From: an uncultured Caryophanales bacterium
Lineage (GTDB): Bacteria > Bacillota_I > Bacilli_A > RF39 > UBA660
NCBI GenBank assembly: GCA_946534345.1
Contig: CAMNCL010000007.1
Span: forward strand, 1 to 49,915
Direction of reading: 5' to 3'
DNA length: 49,915 nt
Part shown: positions 36,498 to 44,193 of the stretch, piece after piece
Numbering within the stretch: position 1 is the stretch's first letter
Layout: each line of letters begins with the position of its first letter
Notes under the pieces: model-generated
Databases searched by the model: none
Told to the model about the DNA's origin: nothing
What the model saw: the letters and a program-made list of their open reading frames with translations, nothing else
Translations under genes and position numbers: made by a program

Positions 36498-37204
36498 TTT
36501 ATTCCTCCAAACCTTCTATTTCTATTATTAAACTCTATAAGTGCTTTATCAAATTCTTCATTATTAAAATCTGGAAAATATACTTTTGGAAAATAGAACT
36601 CTGCATAACTAGCTTGATACATCATAAAATTACTTAGTCTTAATTCACCACTAGTTCTAATTACAAAATCTAATGGAGGTAGATCTTGATATAAGTTTTT
36701 ACTAATTAATTCTTCATTTATATCATCTAGTTCTATCTTTCCTTGTTTATATAATTCACATATTTTCTTTGTAGTATCAACTATTTCTGCATGAGAACCA
36801 TAATTAAGACAAATATTTAATACCAATTTAGTATTATCTTTAGTTTCATCAACTAATTTGTCCATTGCTTCTAATACTTTTTTAGGTAATGGATCTCTTC
36901 TTCCAGAAAAGACTATTCTTACTTTTTTCTTTTTTAAAAAACTAAACTCTTTATTAAAAGTAGTAATAAATAAATTCATTAAAAAGTCTACTTCTTTTAT
37001 ATCTCTTTTAAAATTCTCTGTAGAGAAAGCATATAATGATGCATATTTAACACCTACATCAACCATATGAACACATAGATCTTTTAAAGTAGATACTGCA
37101 GTTTTATGTCCAAAGGTTCTACTTTTACCTCTTTCAACTGCCCATCTACCATTTCCATCCATGATAATTCCAACATGATTAGGTACAATCATTTCATTTC
37201 CCAT
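36494..37204 (-). CDS. uppS: Undecaprenyl diphosphate synthase
   Basis: UppS (236 residues) adds isoprene units to make the C55 carrier lipid for wall synthesis. The catalytic Asp is in GIIMDGNGRWA; the N-terminal block continues GHK, and the C-terminal RTSGELRLSNFM and YAEFYFPKVYFPDF complete the cis-prenyltransferase motifs. An upstream frame extension to 37240 exists, but AGAGGTAAGATT directly precedes ATG 37204. It overlaps cdsA by four bases and follows a terminator-like hairpin after khpA. Confidence 0.96.
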   Translation of the reverse strand: MGNEMIVPNHVGIIMDGNGRWAVERGKSRTFGHKTAVSTLKDLCVHMVDVGVKYASLYAFSTENFKRDIKEVDFLMNLFITTFNKEFSFLKKKKVRIVFSGRRDPLPKKVLEAMDKLVDETKDNTKLVLNICLNYGSHAEIVDTTKKICELYKQGKIELDDINEELISKNLYQDLPPLDFVIRTSGELRLSNFMMYQASYAEFYFPKVYFPDFNNEEFDKALIEFNNRNRRFGGIK

Positions 37205-37237
37205 AATCTTACCTCTCTTAAAATTATATAACAAAGG

Positions 37238-37267
37238 CAAAAAAAAAGAAAGTCTTTATAACTCTCT
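37238..37267 (-). terminator. Terminator or attenuator between khpA and uppS
   Basis: On the minus strand AGAGAGT-TATAAAG-ACTTTCT (one G-U pair) is followed by a run of nine or more Ts. The khpA stop overlaps the left arm. Confidence 0.7.
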
Positions 37268-37514
37268 AGAATTTATCAATGTCAATCTTTATATACTTAT
37301 TATCATGTAATGCACTACTAGCTTGAACTAAAGTACGTATAGCATTAGCAGTTCTTCCTTCTCTACCAATAACTCTACCCATATCAGATTCATCTACCAT
37401 CACTTGAATAAGAATAACATTTTCTTCTTCTGTTGGAAATTCTTTAACACTAACAGCATCAGTATTAATTACTAAAGACTTAACTATTTCTTCTGTTAAT
37501 TCTACAACGTTCAT
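37266..37514 (-). CDS. khpA: KH-domain RNA-binding protein KhpA
   Basis: This 82-residue protein is a single type II KH domain with the GxxG-type loop GREGRTANAIRTLV. KhpA, with KhpB/EloR, binds RNA and links to cell elongation in related Gram-positives. It starts three bases after rpsP ends, the standard rpsP-khpA pair. Confidence 0.93.
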   Translation of the reverse strand: MNVVELTEEIVKSLVINTDAVSVKEFPTEEENVILIQVMVDESDMGRVIGREGRTANAIRTLVQASSALHDNKYIKIDIDKF

Positions 37515-37516
37515 AA

Positions 37517-37786
37517 TTAATTACCTTTCTTTTTAGAATCAGCAAATTTCTTCATGATTCCTTCTTTGCTTAAAAGATTTCTTACAGTATCAGTTGGAAT
37601 AGCTCCTGTATTTAACCATTTTAATGCAACTTCTTCATTAATTTTTACTTGTTCTTCAAGTGGTGAATATGTACCGATTAATTCTAGATATTGTCCATCT
37701 CTAGGACGACGTGAATCAGTAGCTACTATTCTATAAGTAGGTCTCTTTTTAGCACCCATTCTTGTTAATCTTAATTTAACTGCCAT
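37517..37786 (-). CDS. rpsP: Small-subunit ribosomal protein bS16
   Basis: The 89-residue product opens [21 protein letters not shown], the standard S16 sequence, and contains [17 protein letters not shown] strong consensus promoter (TTGACA-17-TATAAT) lies upstream, in keeping with high expression. Confidence 0.98.
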   Translation of the reverse strand: MAVKLRLTRMGAKKRPTYRIVATDSRRPRDGQYLELIGTYSPLEEQVKINEEVALKWLNTGAIPTDTVRNLLSKEGIMKKFADSKKKGN

Positions 37787-37815
37787 AATATCCCTCCATT
37801 TCTAATAACATAGAT

Positions 37816-37844
37816 ATTATAATAAATATTATTATTAATGTCAA
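37816..37844 (-). promoter_or_regulatory. Consensus promoter of rpsP operon
   Basis: Minus-strand TTGACA (37844-37839), 17 bp, TATAAT (37821-37816): perfect sigma-A consensus. The -35 is part of the palindrome at 37837-37862. Confidence 0.8.
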
Positions 37845-37862
37845 CATTTTTTTGTTGACATT
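37837..37862. repeat. Inverted repeat joining two divergent promoters
   Basis: AATGTCAACA and TGTTGACATT are perfect 10-bp arms around six Ts. Each arm holds a TTGACA -35 box pointing outward, one for rpsP and one for the 37927 gene. Confidence 0.75.
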
Positions 37863-37884
37863 ATAATTATAATTTAAATATAAT
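37855..37884 (+). promoter_or_regulatory. Promoter of the 37927 gene
   Basis: TTGACA (37855-37860), 18 bp, TATAAT (37879-37884). A second, extended -10 (TGCTATAAT, 37899-37907) lies closer to the gene. Confidence 0.65.
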
Positions 37885-37926
37885 TTAAAATCTTTTTATG
37901 CTATAATAAATATAGAATGGAGGGGT

Positions 37927-38553
37927 ATGATGGCATCATCAATTATTCATCTCGCAATTGCGAAAAAAGTATTAGAACATGTAAAAGTAGAAGACCAAAA
38001 AGATTACTTCTTAGGCGCAATCGCACCAGATATAGCTAAACAAATAGGATTAAATAGAGATATATCTCATTTCTCTATGAATTCTAAATTAGATGTTCCT
38101 AATACAAATCTATTTATTAAGAGATATCCATATTTTAAATATAATTCTTTTGATTTAGGTTATTTTACCCATCTATATGCTGATAAAGTTTGGTTTAGTG
38201 ACTTTCTACCTAATAGAATTCAAAACTGTTCAATTAAATTATTAGATGGAACTATTATAAAAACTGATCCAAAAGAAATAACTGAAATGATTTATGCTGA
38301 CTATACTAATTTAAATATTAGAGTTGTAGAAGAATATGATTTAGATTTATCTTTATTCTATGAAGACTTTAAAATACCAAAAACTAATATGACAGAAATA
38401 CCTATAGATAAATTAGATATCTTAATTAATAAAATGGGAATATTACTTGAAAACTCTAAAAAAGAAAAAACTTATACTATTGATATGATAGATATTAATA
38501 AATATATAGATGAAACTTCTAAAGAGATTATTCAAATATTAAAAAAATACTAG
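37927..38553 (+). CDS. Zinc-dependent phospholipase C-like protein
   Basis: This 208-residue protein has the metal-ligand pattern of the zinc-dependent phospholipase C / S1-P1 nuclease-like family: an early His (IIHLA, His8), LGAIAPDIAK, DISHFS (His48) and LGYFTHLYADKVW (His82, Asp86). No signal peptide is visible, so it is probably cytoplasmic; family members of this short type have no proven substrate. GGAGGGGT precedes two adjacent ATGs; either may be used. It is the only plus-strand gene in this stretch and shares its domain with the N-terminal half of the 48406 product. Confidence 0.75.
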   Translation: MMASSIIHLAIAKKVLEHVKVEDQKDYFLGAIAPDIAKQIGLNRDISHFSMNSKLDVPNTNLFIKRYPYFKYNSFDLGYFTHLYADKVWFSDFLPNRIQNCSIKLLDGTIIKTDPKEITEMIYADYTNLNIRVVEEYDLDLSLFYEDFKIPKTNMTEIPIDKLDILINKMGILLENSKKEKTYTIDMIDINKYIDETSKEIIQILKKY

Positions 38554-38568
38554 ATTACTAGTATTTTT
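38543..38568. terminator. Bidirectional terminator between convergent genes
   Basis: AAAAATACTAG-ATTA-CTAGTATTTTT is a perfect 11-bp stem. The stop codons of both convergent genes (38551-38553 and 38560-38558) lie in it. Confidence 0.88.
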
Positions 38569-38890
38569 TATTTAATAACTCATCAAAATAAATATTCAAA
38601 CTATCTTTAACATAATCTATCATATTATTAACTTCTTCAAGTTTTTGTAAATAAATATTATATATAGGTATATCATTTAATTCTCTATTAGATTCATCTA
38701 ATTCTTTTTTTATATTAGAATCATAATTACTTCTAATATATTTTTTTTGAAATTCTTTTACTTTATTAATTAAGTTTACTAATTCTTCATTAGAATCCAT
38801 TTGTTCTTTTATTTTTAAACATTCTTTATACTCAGGTGACTCTTTAATACAAGTAATAACTTCATCTAAACTTTTATATAGCTTTTCCAT
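38558..38890 (-). CDS. ricA: YlbF/YmcA-family protein, RicA-like
   Basis: This 110-residue helical protein belongs to the Com_YlbF (DUF964) family: short N-terminal segment, ESPEYKECLKIKEQMDSNEE and a following VKEFQKKYIR helix are typical. In B. subtilis YmcA (RicA) with RicF and RicT matures mRNAs through RNase Y and is encoded next to miaB, as here. It overlaps the end of miaB by 17 bases. Cysteines for an Fe-S cluster are few (ITCIKE, KECLKI). The RicA name rests on gene order as much as on sequence. Confidence 0.75.
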   Translation of the reverse strand: MEKLYKSLDEVITCIKESPEYKECLKIKEQMDSNEELVNLINKVKEFQKKYIRSNYDSNIKKELDESNRELNDIPIYNIYLQKLEEVNNMIDYVKDSLNIYFDELLNKKY

Positions 38891-40286
38891 CTAGACTCCA
38901 TGTTTTAGCAGATTCTATTTCTACATCTACTATATCTCCTAAGTTTAATTCATCTTTACTAGTAAAATTAATTAACTTGTTAGTTTCACTATATCCATAA
39001 TACATATTCTTCTTATCACTAATACCTTCTACTAATACTTTTAGAGTTTTTCCCTCTAATTTTTTATTATTTTCTAAGAAATATTTATTTACTACTTCAT
39101 TTAAACGATATAGTCTTTCTTCTTTTTCTTTTAAAGTAGTATTATCTTTTAATTTACAAGCAGGTGTTCCTTTTCTTTCACTAAAGATAAAAGTAAAGGC
39201 ATTATCATATTTACATTCTTCTACAAGACTCATAGTTTCTTGAAAGTCTTCTTCAGTCTCACCTGGGAATCCTACAATTATATCTGTTGAGATTGCGACT
39301 CCTGGAACTGTTTCTTTAATCTTTTTAAATAATTCTAAATAACTTTCTCTAGTATATCTTCTACCCATTAATTTTAATACTTTAGAAGATCCACTTTGTA
39401 CTGGTAAATGAATACTAGGCATAATATTAGGATATTTACCAATTACTTCTATCATATGATCATTAAAGTCCCATGGATGACTAGTCATAAATCTAATTCT
39501 TGGTATATCTTTCTTAGCTATTTCTTCTAACAAATCACCTAAGTTATAGTCATCATATAAGTCTTTACCATAAGCATTAACATTTTGTCCTAAAAGAGTT
39601 ACTTCTTTATAACCATCTTTTATTAAATCATCTACTTCTTGTAGAATATCTTCTTTTTTACGACTTCTTTCACGTCCTCTAGTATATGGAACTATACAAT
39701 AAGTACAGAATTTATCACAACCATAGATTATATTAACATAAGCTTTATAACTATTGGCTCTTACTACAGGTAATCCTTCATATAGATCGCCTTCTCTAGA
39801 ATATACTTCTATTTGTTGTTTATTCTCTTCTATTGCTTTATCTATTATTTCAGGCAATTCGTATAAGTTATGAGTACCAAGTACAAAATTAACAAACTTA
39901 TAGTCTTTCATAATCTCTTCTACTACACTAACCTCTTGTGCCATACAACCACAAACACCTATAATTAGATCTCTTTTTTCTGCCTTTAAATGTTTTAGTC
40001 TACCCAACATACCAAATGCTTTATTATGAGCGTTCTCACGTATACTACAAGTATTTAAAAGTACTAAGTCAGCCTCAAGGTAATCATCTACTTTTGTAAA
40101 ACCAATGCTTTCAAGAAGTGCCCCTATATTTTCACTATCATGTTCATTCATTTGGCAACCATAAGTCTTAATAAAATATGTTTTCCCTTTATATTTATCT
40201 TTAATACTCTTATCTAATTTATAATCAAATCTTTTTAAATCTCTTTTATCACGAGTTTTAGCTTCTAAAAAATCTGGTAAATGCAC
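38874..40286 (-). CDS. miaB: tRNA-2-methylthio-N6-dimethylallyladenosine synthase
   Basis: MiaB adds the methylthio group to i6A37 of tRNAs. It has the N-terminal UPF0004 domain with three cluster cysteines (KTYGCQMNEHDSE, LLNTCSIRENA, VCGCMAQE), the radical-SAM motif CDKFCTYCIVPYTRGRERS, and a C-terminal TRAM domain (about 400-470). The frame opens at 40307, but the putative -10 at 40317-40312 would start transcription near there, and GGGAG sits eight bases before GTG 40286, which I take as the start (470 residues). It overlaps ricA. Confidence 0.94.
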   Translation of the reverse strand: MHLPDFLEAKTRDKRDLKRFDYKLDKSIKDKYKGKTYFIKTYGCQMNEHDSENIGALLESIGFTKVDDYLEADLVLLNTCSIRENAHNKAFGMLGRLKHLKAEKRDLIIGVCGCMAQEVSVVEEIMKDYKFVNFVLGTHNLYELPEIIDKAIEENKQQIEVYSREGDLYEGLPVVRANSYKAYVNIIYGCDKFCTYCIVPYTRGRERSRKKEDILQEVDDLIKDGYKEVTLLGQNVNAYGKDLYDDYNLGDLLEEIAKKDIPRIRFMTSHPWDFNDHMIEVIGKYPNIMPSIHLPVQSGSSKVLKLMGRRYTRESYLELFKKIKETVPGVAISTDIIVGFPGETEEDFQETMSLVEECKYDNAFTFIFSERKGTPACKLKDNTTLKEKEERLYRLNEVVNKYFLENNKKLEGKTLKVLVEGISDKKNMYYGYSETNKLINFTSKDELNLGDIVDVEIESAKTWSLDGKAI

Positions 40287-40311
40287 ACATACCACTCCCA
40301 TCAACATAGAT

Positions 40312-40340
40312 ATAATATCAAAATAATTAAAAATAGTAAA
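40312..40340 (-). promoter_or_regulatory. Putative promoter of miaB
   Basis: Minus-strand TTTACT (40340-40335), 17 bp, TATTAT (40317-40312). It favours the GTG start at 40286. Confidence 0.45.
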
Positions 40341-40342
40341 TT

Positions 40343-40368
40343 AAAAAAGCAGATTACTCTGCTTTTTT
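40343..40368 (-). terminator. Terminator after surface protein 2
   Basis: AAAAAAGCAG-ATTACT-CTGCTTTTTT is a perfect 10-bp stem with T-runs in both directions, three bases past the stop at 40371. Confidence 0.88.
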
Positions 40369-40370
40369 GA

Positions 40371-41693
40371 TTACCCAATTCGGAAAGCTGGCGATACTTC
40401 ACGAGTATAATCGGCATAGTTGCTGTTAGGGTTAGCAGCAGGGCCCACAAAATAGAAACCGGACGTAGAAGTGGAAAGAGCCGAACGCAACCACCAAACA
40501 GCATTTGAGCTATTATTTTGTTTGATTGCTCCTGAGTAACTTGATGTTGTTACTTCTTGAGATGCATAATAGTCCATTTGTCTTGTTTGAGATGACGCTG
40601 TATCATATGTTCCTGTATAGTTCCATACTTCTCTTCTTGATAATAAATATAGTTTATCTATTGTTGTATAATTCGTTGTATCCACACTTCCATGCCCTGA
40701 CACGACACGAGTATCTATTATGGCATTTCTTAGTACTTCTGGAAGAGAACTATAAATTCCAGTTGTTGAATAATCTATACTTTCATTTGCATAGGTTGTA
40801 CTATTTAAGAAGGCTCTCATATCGGAATATTCCCATCCACCTTTATTTCCTGTTCCATTTACGGTTGATCCATCTAAATTCGCATCTCCACTTGTATATG
40901 GATTCATTCTATGCGTCGTGATAATATCGGCAAACTCTAGCACAAATCCACATGCTGTTTGACTAAATCCTTCAGTACTACATTCTTCTGGTGTTGATTT
41001 GTTGGCTATTCTTAGTGTATGTGTTCCAAATGTTCCCATATCTACTGTTTTTGTATCTCCAACATTATAGTTACTTATATTTCCTGATCTTACATTATTT
41101 ATTATTGTTTCCCACGAATGACCATTAAATGAATGGTCAACTGCAACTGCATCATCTGTTGCCTGTCTATATGTTACTGTAAATTGAAGACTTAATGTTT
41201 GATTAGTTGCCGGTAACTGATTCAATTCTATATCTGTTCTGTATTCTATTCTTACTTTATACTTTTCTGTTGTATTATGTAATAATTGATGATTTGGTTC
41301 TAGTGCTACTCCATCAGAATATGTTACTGTATATTTTAAATAGTCTGGTAATGTTGTGATGGTTGCGCCGTTAAGTTTAGAATCTATTGTATCTATCATT
41401 GCATCTATTGTTCCACCATTAACGGCATCTACAGTAAATTCATAATAATCTCCTGGAGTATTTAATATTATTGAATAACTTACTGTAGTCTTACCTGTAT
41501 CTATTGTTGGTGTTGTTGCTTCTACTGAACCATTTGATACTTGTACATTATTCCAATGTACACCCCAGTTTGCACTATTTATATTAGCAGTTCCATTAAT
41601 ATTTAATTCTGTATTTAAATATGAGTATCCTATACCTAAGCCCAGTACTAATAGAATAAGTATTATTTTAATATTATCCTTATCTATTCTCAT
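40371..41693 (-). CDS. Surface protein with DGR-like variable lectin-type C-terminus (2)
   Basis: This 440-residue paralogue of the 33111 product has the same order: N-terminal membrane anchor (ILILLVLGLGIGYSYLN), beta-rich region opening ELNINGTANINSANWGVHWNNVQV, and a C-terminal lectin-type domain ending WWLRSAL...EVSPAFRIG. Conserved blocks between the two include NVGDTKTVDMG-GTHTLRIAN and GFVLEF-DIITTH-MNPYTSG. The final 120 coding bases are about 49% GC and match the related tract of gene 1. The start is ATG 41693 with AGGTGAA; GTG 41702 lies within that site. Likely a displayed binding protein; ligand unknown. Confidence 0.75.
   Translation of the reverse strand: MRIDKDNIKIILILLVLGLGIGYSYLNTELNINGTANINSANWGVHWNNVQVSNGSVEATTPTIDTGKTTVSYSIILNTPGDYYEFTVDAVNGGTIDAMIDTIDSKLNGATITTLPDYLKYTVTYSDGVALEPNHQLLHNTTEKYKVRIEYRTDIELNQLPATNQTLSLQFTVTYRQATDDAVAVDHSFNGHSWETIINNVRSGNISNYNVGDTKTVDMGTFGTHTLRIANKSTPEECSTEGFSQTACGFVLEFADIITTHRMNPYTSGDANLDGSTVNGTGNKGGWEYSDMRAFLNSTTYANESIDYSTTGIYSSLPEVLRNAIIDTRVVSGHGSVDTTNYTTIDKLYLLSRREVWNYTGTYDTASSQTRQMDYYASQEVTTSSYSGAIKQNNSSNAVWWLRSALSTSTSGFYFVGPAANPNSNYADYTREVSPAFRIG
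40377..40496 (-). repeat. DGR-like variable region 2
   Basis: 40 codons aligned gaplessly with 33117-33236, starting TGGTGG and ending TCGCCAGCTTTCCGAATTGG. It holds 59 G or C of 120. Residues differ mainly at codons 12-36 of the tract. Confidence 0.55.
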
Positions 41694-41759
41694 AATATTC
41701 ACCTAGTATAAGTTTACTATTATCAATATGTATTTAGTATAAACATGTTATTTACAAAT

Positions 41760-41780
41760 AAAAAAGAGGATTACTCCTCT
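41760..41780 (-). terminator. Terminator after the ankyrin gene
   Basis: Minus-strand AGAGGA-GTAA-TCCTCT followed by a T-run. The stop codon overlaps the stem. Confidence 0.8.
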
Positions 41781-42456
41781 ATATTGTATTATTAATAAGA
41801 TTATCTAAAATAACAGTTCTATTATTTAGAATAGTATTTTTAATAGCTTCCATATTATTTCTAATAAATCTAATTAAATCTCTTAATTCTTTATCTAAAT
41901 CTTTCTTTTCTAAATTATCTACTATTATTTCTAGATTACTTATCTTTGAATATTTACCATATAATTTATTAGTAACTGTTACATTAAATAAGTTTTTAAA
42001 TGATAACATACTAATACTATTAAATCTTTTATCTTCTAATATTTTAAAGGCTAAACATAAATGGTTATTACGAAGAGCTAAATCTAGGGCTGTATCACCA
42101 TTATTATTCTTTATATTAGGAATATAATTACTCTTCTTTTTTAAATGTTCTGCTACTTTTACCGCCATAACTGAGTTGTCACATGCTAAGATATGAGCAA
42201 AAGTATTACCTTCTATATTTTGATTATTAACATTCCAATTTTTCTTTTTCATTAAGTTCATCACAACATTATATTGTTTTACTTTTAGTAATCTTGTCAT
42301 TACATCATTACCAACACTATCTAATAAATTAATACTTACTATATTATTCATTATTAGATCTTCTACATCACTATATCTACCTTGTTTAATATAAGTAAAT
42401 ATCAGGGATGGATCTTCCTTACAAGAATCAAATAAACGTTGTCTTTCACCAAACAT
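41779..42456 (-). CDS. Ankyrin-repeat protein
   Basis: The 225-residue soluble protein contains about three or four ankyrin repeats (about 25-145): SINLLDSVGNDVMTRLLK, NVNNQNIEGNTFAHILAC and PNIKNNNGDTALDLALRNNH carry the GxTxLxxA-type turn. The C-terminal ~80 residues are helical and unassigned. Ankyrin proteins bind other proteins; no enzyme domain is present. GAGGTG precedes ATG 42456; a GTG three codons upstream falls in that site. Its partner is unknown. Confidence 0.8.
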   Translation of the reverse strand: MFGERQRLFDSCKEDPSLIFTYIKQGRYSDVEDLIMNNIVSINLLDSVGNDVMTRLLKVKQYNVVMNLMKKKNWNVNNQNIEGNTFAHILACDNSVMAVKVAEHLKKKSNYIPNIKNNNGDTALDLALRNNHLCLAFKILEDKRFNSISMLSFKNLFNVTVTNKLYGKYSKISNLEIIVDNLEKKDLDKELRDLIRFIRNNMEAIKNTILNNRTVILDNLINNTI

Positions 42457-42511
42457 TAAAAACACCTCATTTTCTTCCGTGACAGTTTTCTATTCTAACA
42501 AAGGAGGTATT

Positions 42512-42559
42512 TTGAGTCAAACCAAGTATTATTTATTAGATATAAAAAATTTTTATTAG
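42512..42559 (+). pseudogene. 15-codon remnant resembling a Y-family polymerase N-terminus
   Basis: A strong AAGGAGG (42501-42507) precedes TTG, then SQTKYYLLDIKNFY and TAG. KYYLLDIKNFY looks like the (C)IDLKSFYASVE opening of Y-family DNA polymerases (DinB/UmuC), but the frame stops at once. It may be a decayed gene start or a short leader peptide. Evidence is only 15 residues. Confidence 0.3.
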
Positions 42560-42591
42560 TAAATTTTTGTTGATATTAAAGGAAATAAAAA

Positions 42592-42622
42592 GAACAAAGT
42601 AAATTAATTATGTACTTTGTTC
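42592..42622 (-). terminator. Terminator of the 42691 gene
   Basis: Minus-strand GAACAAAGTA and TACTTTGTTC (10-bp arms, 11-base loop) followed by TTTTT. It lies about 70 bases after the stop at 42691; nothing else was recognised in that spacer. Confidence 0.75.
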
Positions 42623-42690
42623 CTTCTTATCATTGTGCTTTTCTTTGATTATTTCAATACTTTTAAGACTTTTATAAGTATTTTTTATAG

Positions 42691-44124
42691 TTAATCAGTA
42701 AATGTATTAAAGTAGTATTTACTATGCTTAGAAATCTCTTTTTTTACCTTCTTATAACCTCTTTCTTCTATTAGAGTTTTCTTATTACTAAACAAATTAG
42801 TACCTAAACCTAATCTATCTCCTTTAATATTTACTCCTAGACTAGCTAGTGTAGAAGGAAAATAATCCATTGTAGAAAACTCTCTATTAGAAGTATTATT
42901 AGTAGTTACTACTGAATTAATAAATAAATTATAAATACGTCTATTAGCACTCCTTGGATAAGCATTATCTTGCATACTCACATGATCTCCTACTAATACA
43001 ATAGTAGTATTATCATAGAATGGTTGTTTTTCTATCCATTCAATAAATTCATCTATTTCTCTAGCACTACAATATACTGAATTATAATACGTATTTTTAT
43101 ACTTTTTAGGACAATTCTTTTCTAAATAACCATCAGTGAAATGGGTATTAGTAGTAAGCATTGTAAAATTAAATGGTTTGTCTTCACTTGCTAAAGTAGT
43201 TATTTCTTCTTTAGCATATTTAAATAATTTAGAATCTTCAAAGCCCCACCAAACATAATAATCTTCACTTATTTTTTTCTTATCTATTGCAGTATTATAA
43301 TCATATATTTGGTAGTTACCATGCTTTTTAAAGTATTCTCCACGGTAACCAAAACTACTATCTGAGCCTATCATAAACATTTGATTATAACCATTATCAT
43401 GTAAAATATCACCTATTGTAGTAGCATTCTTTATCAATGTAGATTTATGTGTTTCAAGACCTTTAAATTTTAAAGGAATTCCTGCTGTTTGAGAAATCAT
43501 TGCTCCTGTTGTCCAAGTAGTACCAGGTATAGTTAAAGCCCCTCCAAACTTATTAGTATCAGAGAAATTAATATTATTCTTTGTAATATCAGTTATTGGT
43601 TCCAATAAATTAGAATTAGTCTCTCCTCCTAATTCTTTAGAAAAATAAGTACTTTCTAAGGACTCAACATAAATATATATTAAATTTCTTTTATTCTCTG
43701 GAAATTTTATATCTACATCTTTTGGATTAACATAATTATCTTTAATAAAAGAAGATTCTTTAAAATAGTTATTAACATAATTTACAAAATCTATTTTATA
43801 AAGGCAGGTATAAACTATTACTATTGATATTACTAATAAGAATATTTTTAAATACCTAGGTTTAATCTTATTAAGTAGATATTTGTAACTTAATAAAACA
43901 ATTATATAAACTAGTATTGAAACTATAAATCCAAGTAATAGACCTTTAGTAAGATAACTTGTAATAATAGAAGTTTCAGCACTTTTTATTGGTGAAGTTA
44001 ATTGAAATAATGTTTCATCAAAACTTAAAAATGCAAACTTATTAACAGCCCATCTAGTAGATGTAATAGCTAAGCTAAGAAAAAACACCAATAAATATAA
44101 GCCTATATATTTCCCCTTCTTCAT
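42691..44124 (-). CDS. LTA synthase / MdoB-family phosphoglycerol transferase
   Basis: The 477-residue protein has three or four N-terminal membrane helices (to about 115) and an extracellular sulfatase-fold domain. The nucleophile block reads TIPGTTWTTGAMISQTAGIPL, as in MdoB/OpgB and LtaS, with a catalytic Thr; NLIYIYVESLESTYF provides the first metal-binding Glu, MIGSDSSFGYRGEYFKKHG and VLVGDHVSMQ other ligands. Such enzymes transfer glycerol phosphate from phosphatidylglycerol to lipoteichoic acid or glycans. The MdoB-like TTWT motif makes the acceptor uncertain. The start is probably ATG 44124; GTG 44133 is possible. Confidence 0.88.
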   Translation of the reverse strand: MKKGKYIGLYLLVFFLSLAITSTRWAVNKFAFLSFDETLFQLTSPIKSAETSIITSYLTKGLLLGFIVSILVYIIVLLSYKYLLNKIKPRYLKIFLLVISIVIVYTCLYKIDFVNYVNNYFKESSFIKDNYVNPKDVDIKFPENKRNLIYIYVESLESTYFSKELGGETNSNLLEPITDITKNNINFSDTNKFGGALTIPGTTWTTGAMISQTAGIPLKFKGLETHKSTLIKNATTIGDILHDNGYNQMFMIGSDSSFGYRGEYFKKHGNYQIYDYNTAIDKKKISEDYYVWWGFEDSKLFKYAKEEITTLASEDKPFNFTMLTTNTHFTDGYLEKNCPKKYKNTYYNSVYCSAREIDEFIEWIEKQPFYDNTTIVLVGDHVSMQDNAYPRSANRRIYNLFINSVVTTNNTSNREFSTMDYFPSTLASLGVNIKGDRLGLGTNLFSNKKTLIEERGYKKVKKEISKHSKYYFNTFTD

Positions 44125-44166
44125 TGCAATCACCGTTCTTATTATAACATATTAGTTTACACAAAA

Positions 44167-44188
44167 AAAGAGCACTACAGTGCCCTTT
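44167..44188 (-). terminator. Terminator of the ydjGHI-like operon
   Basis: Minus-strand AAAGGGCACT-GT-AGTGCTCTTT (one G-U pair) followed by a T-run, just after the stop at 44194. Confidence 0.8.
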
Positions 44189-44193
44189 GTTGC

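Noticed and set aside
40526-40921. 131-residue open frame antisense to surface protein 2
   Set aside because: It lies within the paralogous protein gene, has low-complexity Leu/His/Tyr content and no ribosome-binding site; a shadow of the minus-strand gene.
33111-41693. DGR template repeat or reverse transcriptase between the two surface-protein genes
   Set aside because: All frames between are assigned core genes, and no A-rich copy of the shared 20-base end was seen; if a DGR exists its RT is elsewhere.
42623-42690. Open frame of about 27 codons after the LTA-synthase-like gene, ending in the terminator
   Set aside because: It has no start codon or ribosome-binding site of its own and no recognisable sequence; most likely 3' untranslated region.
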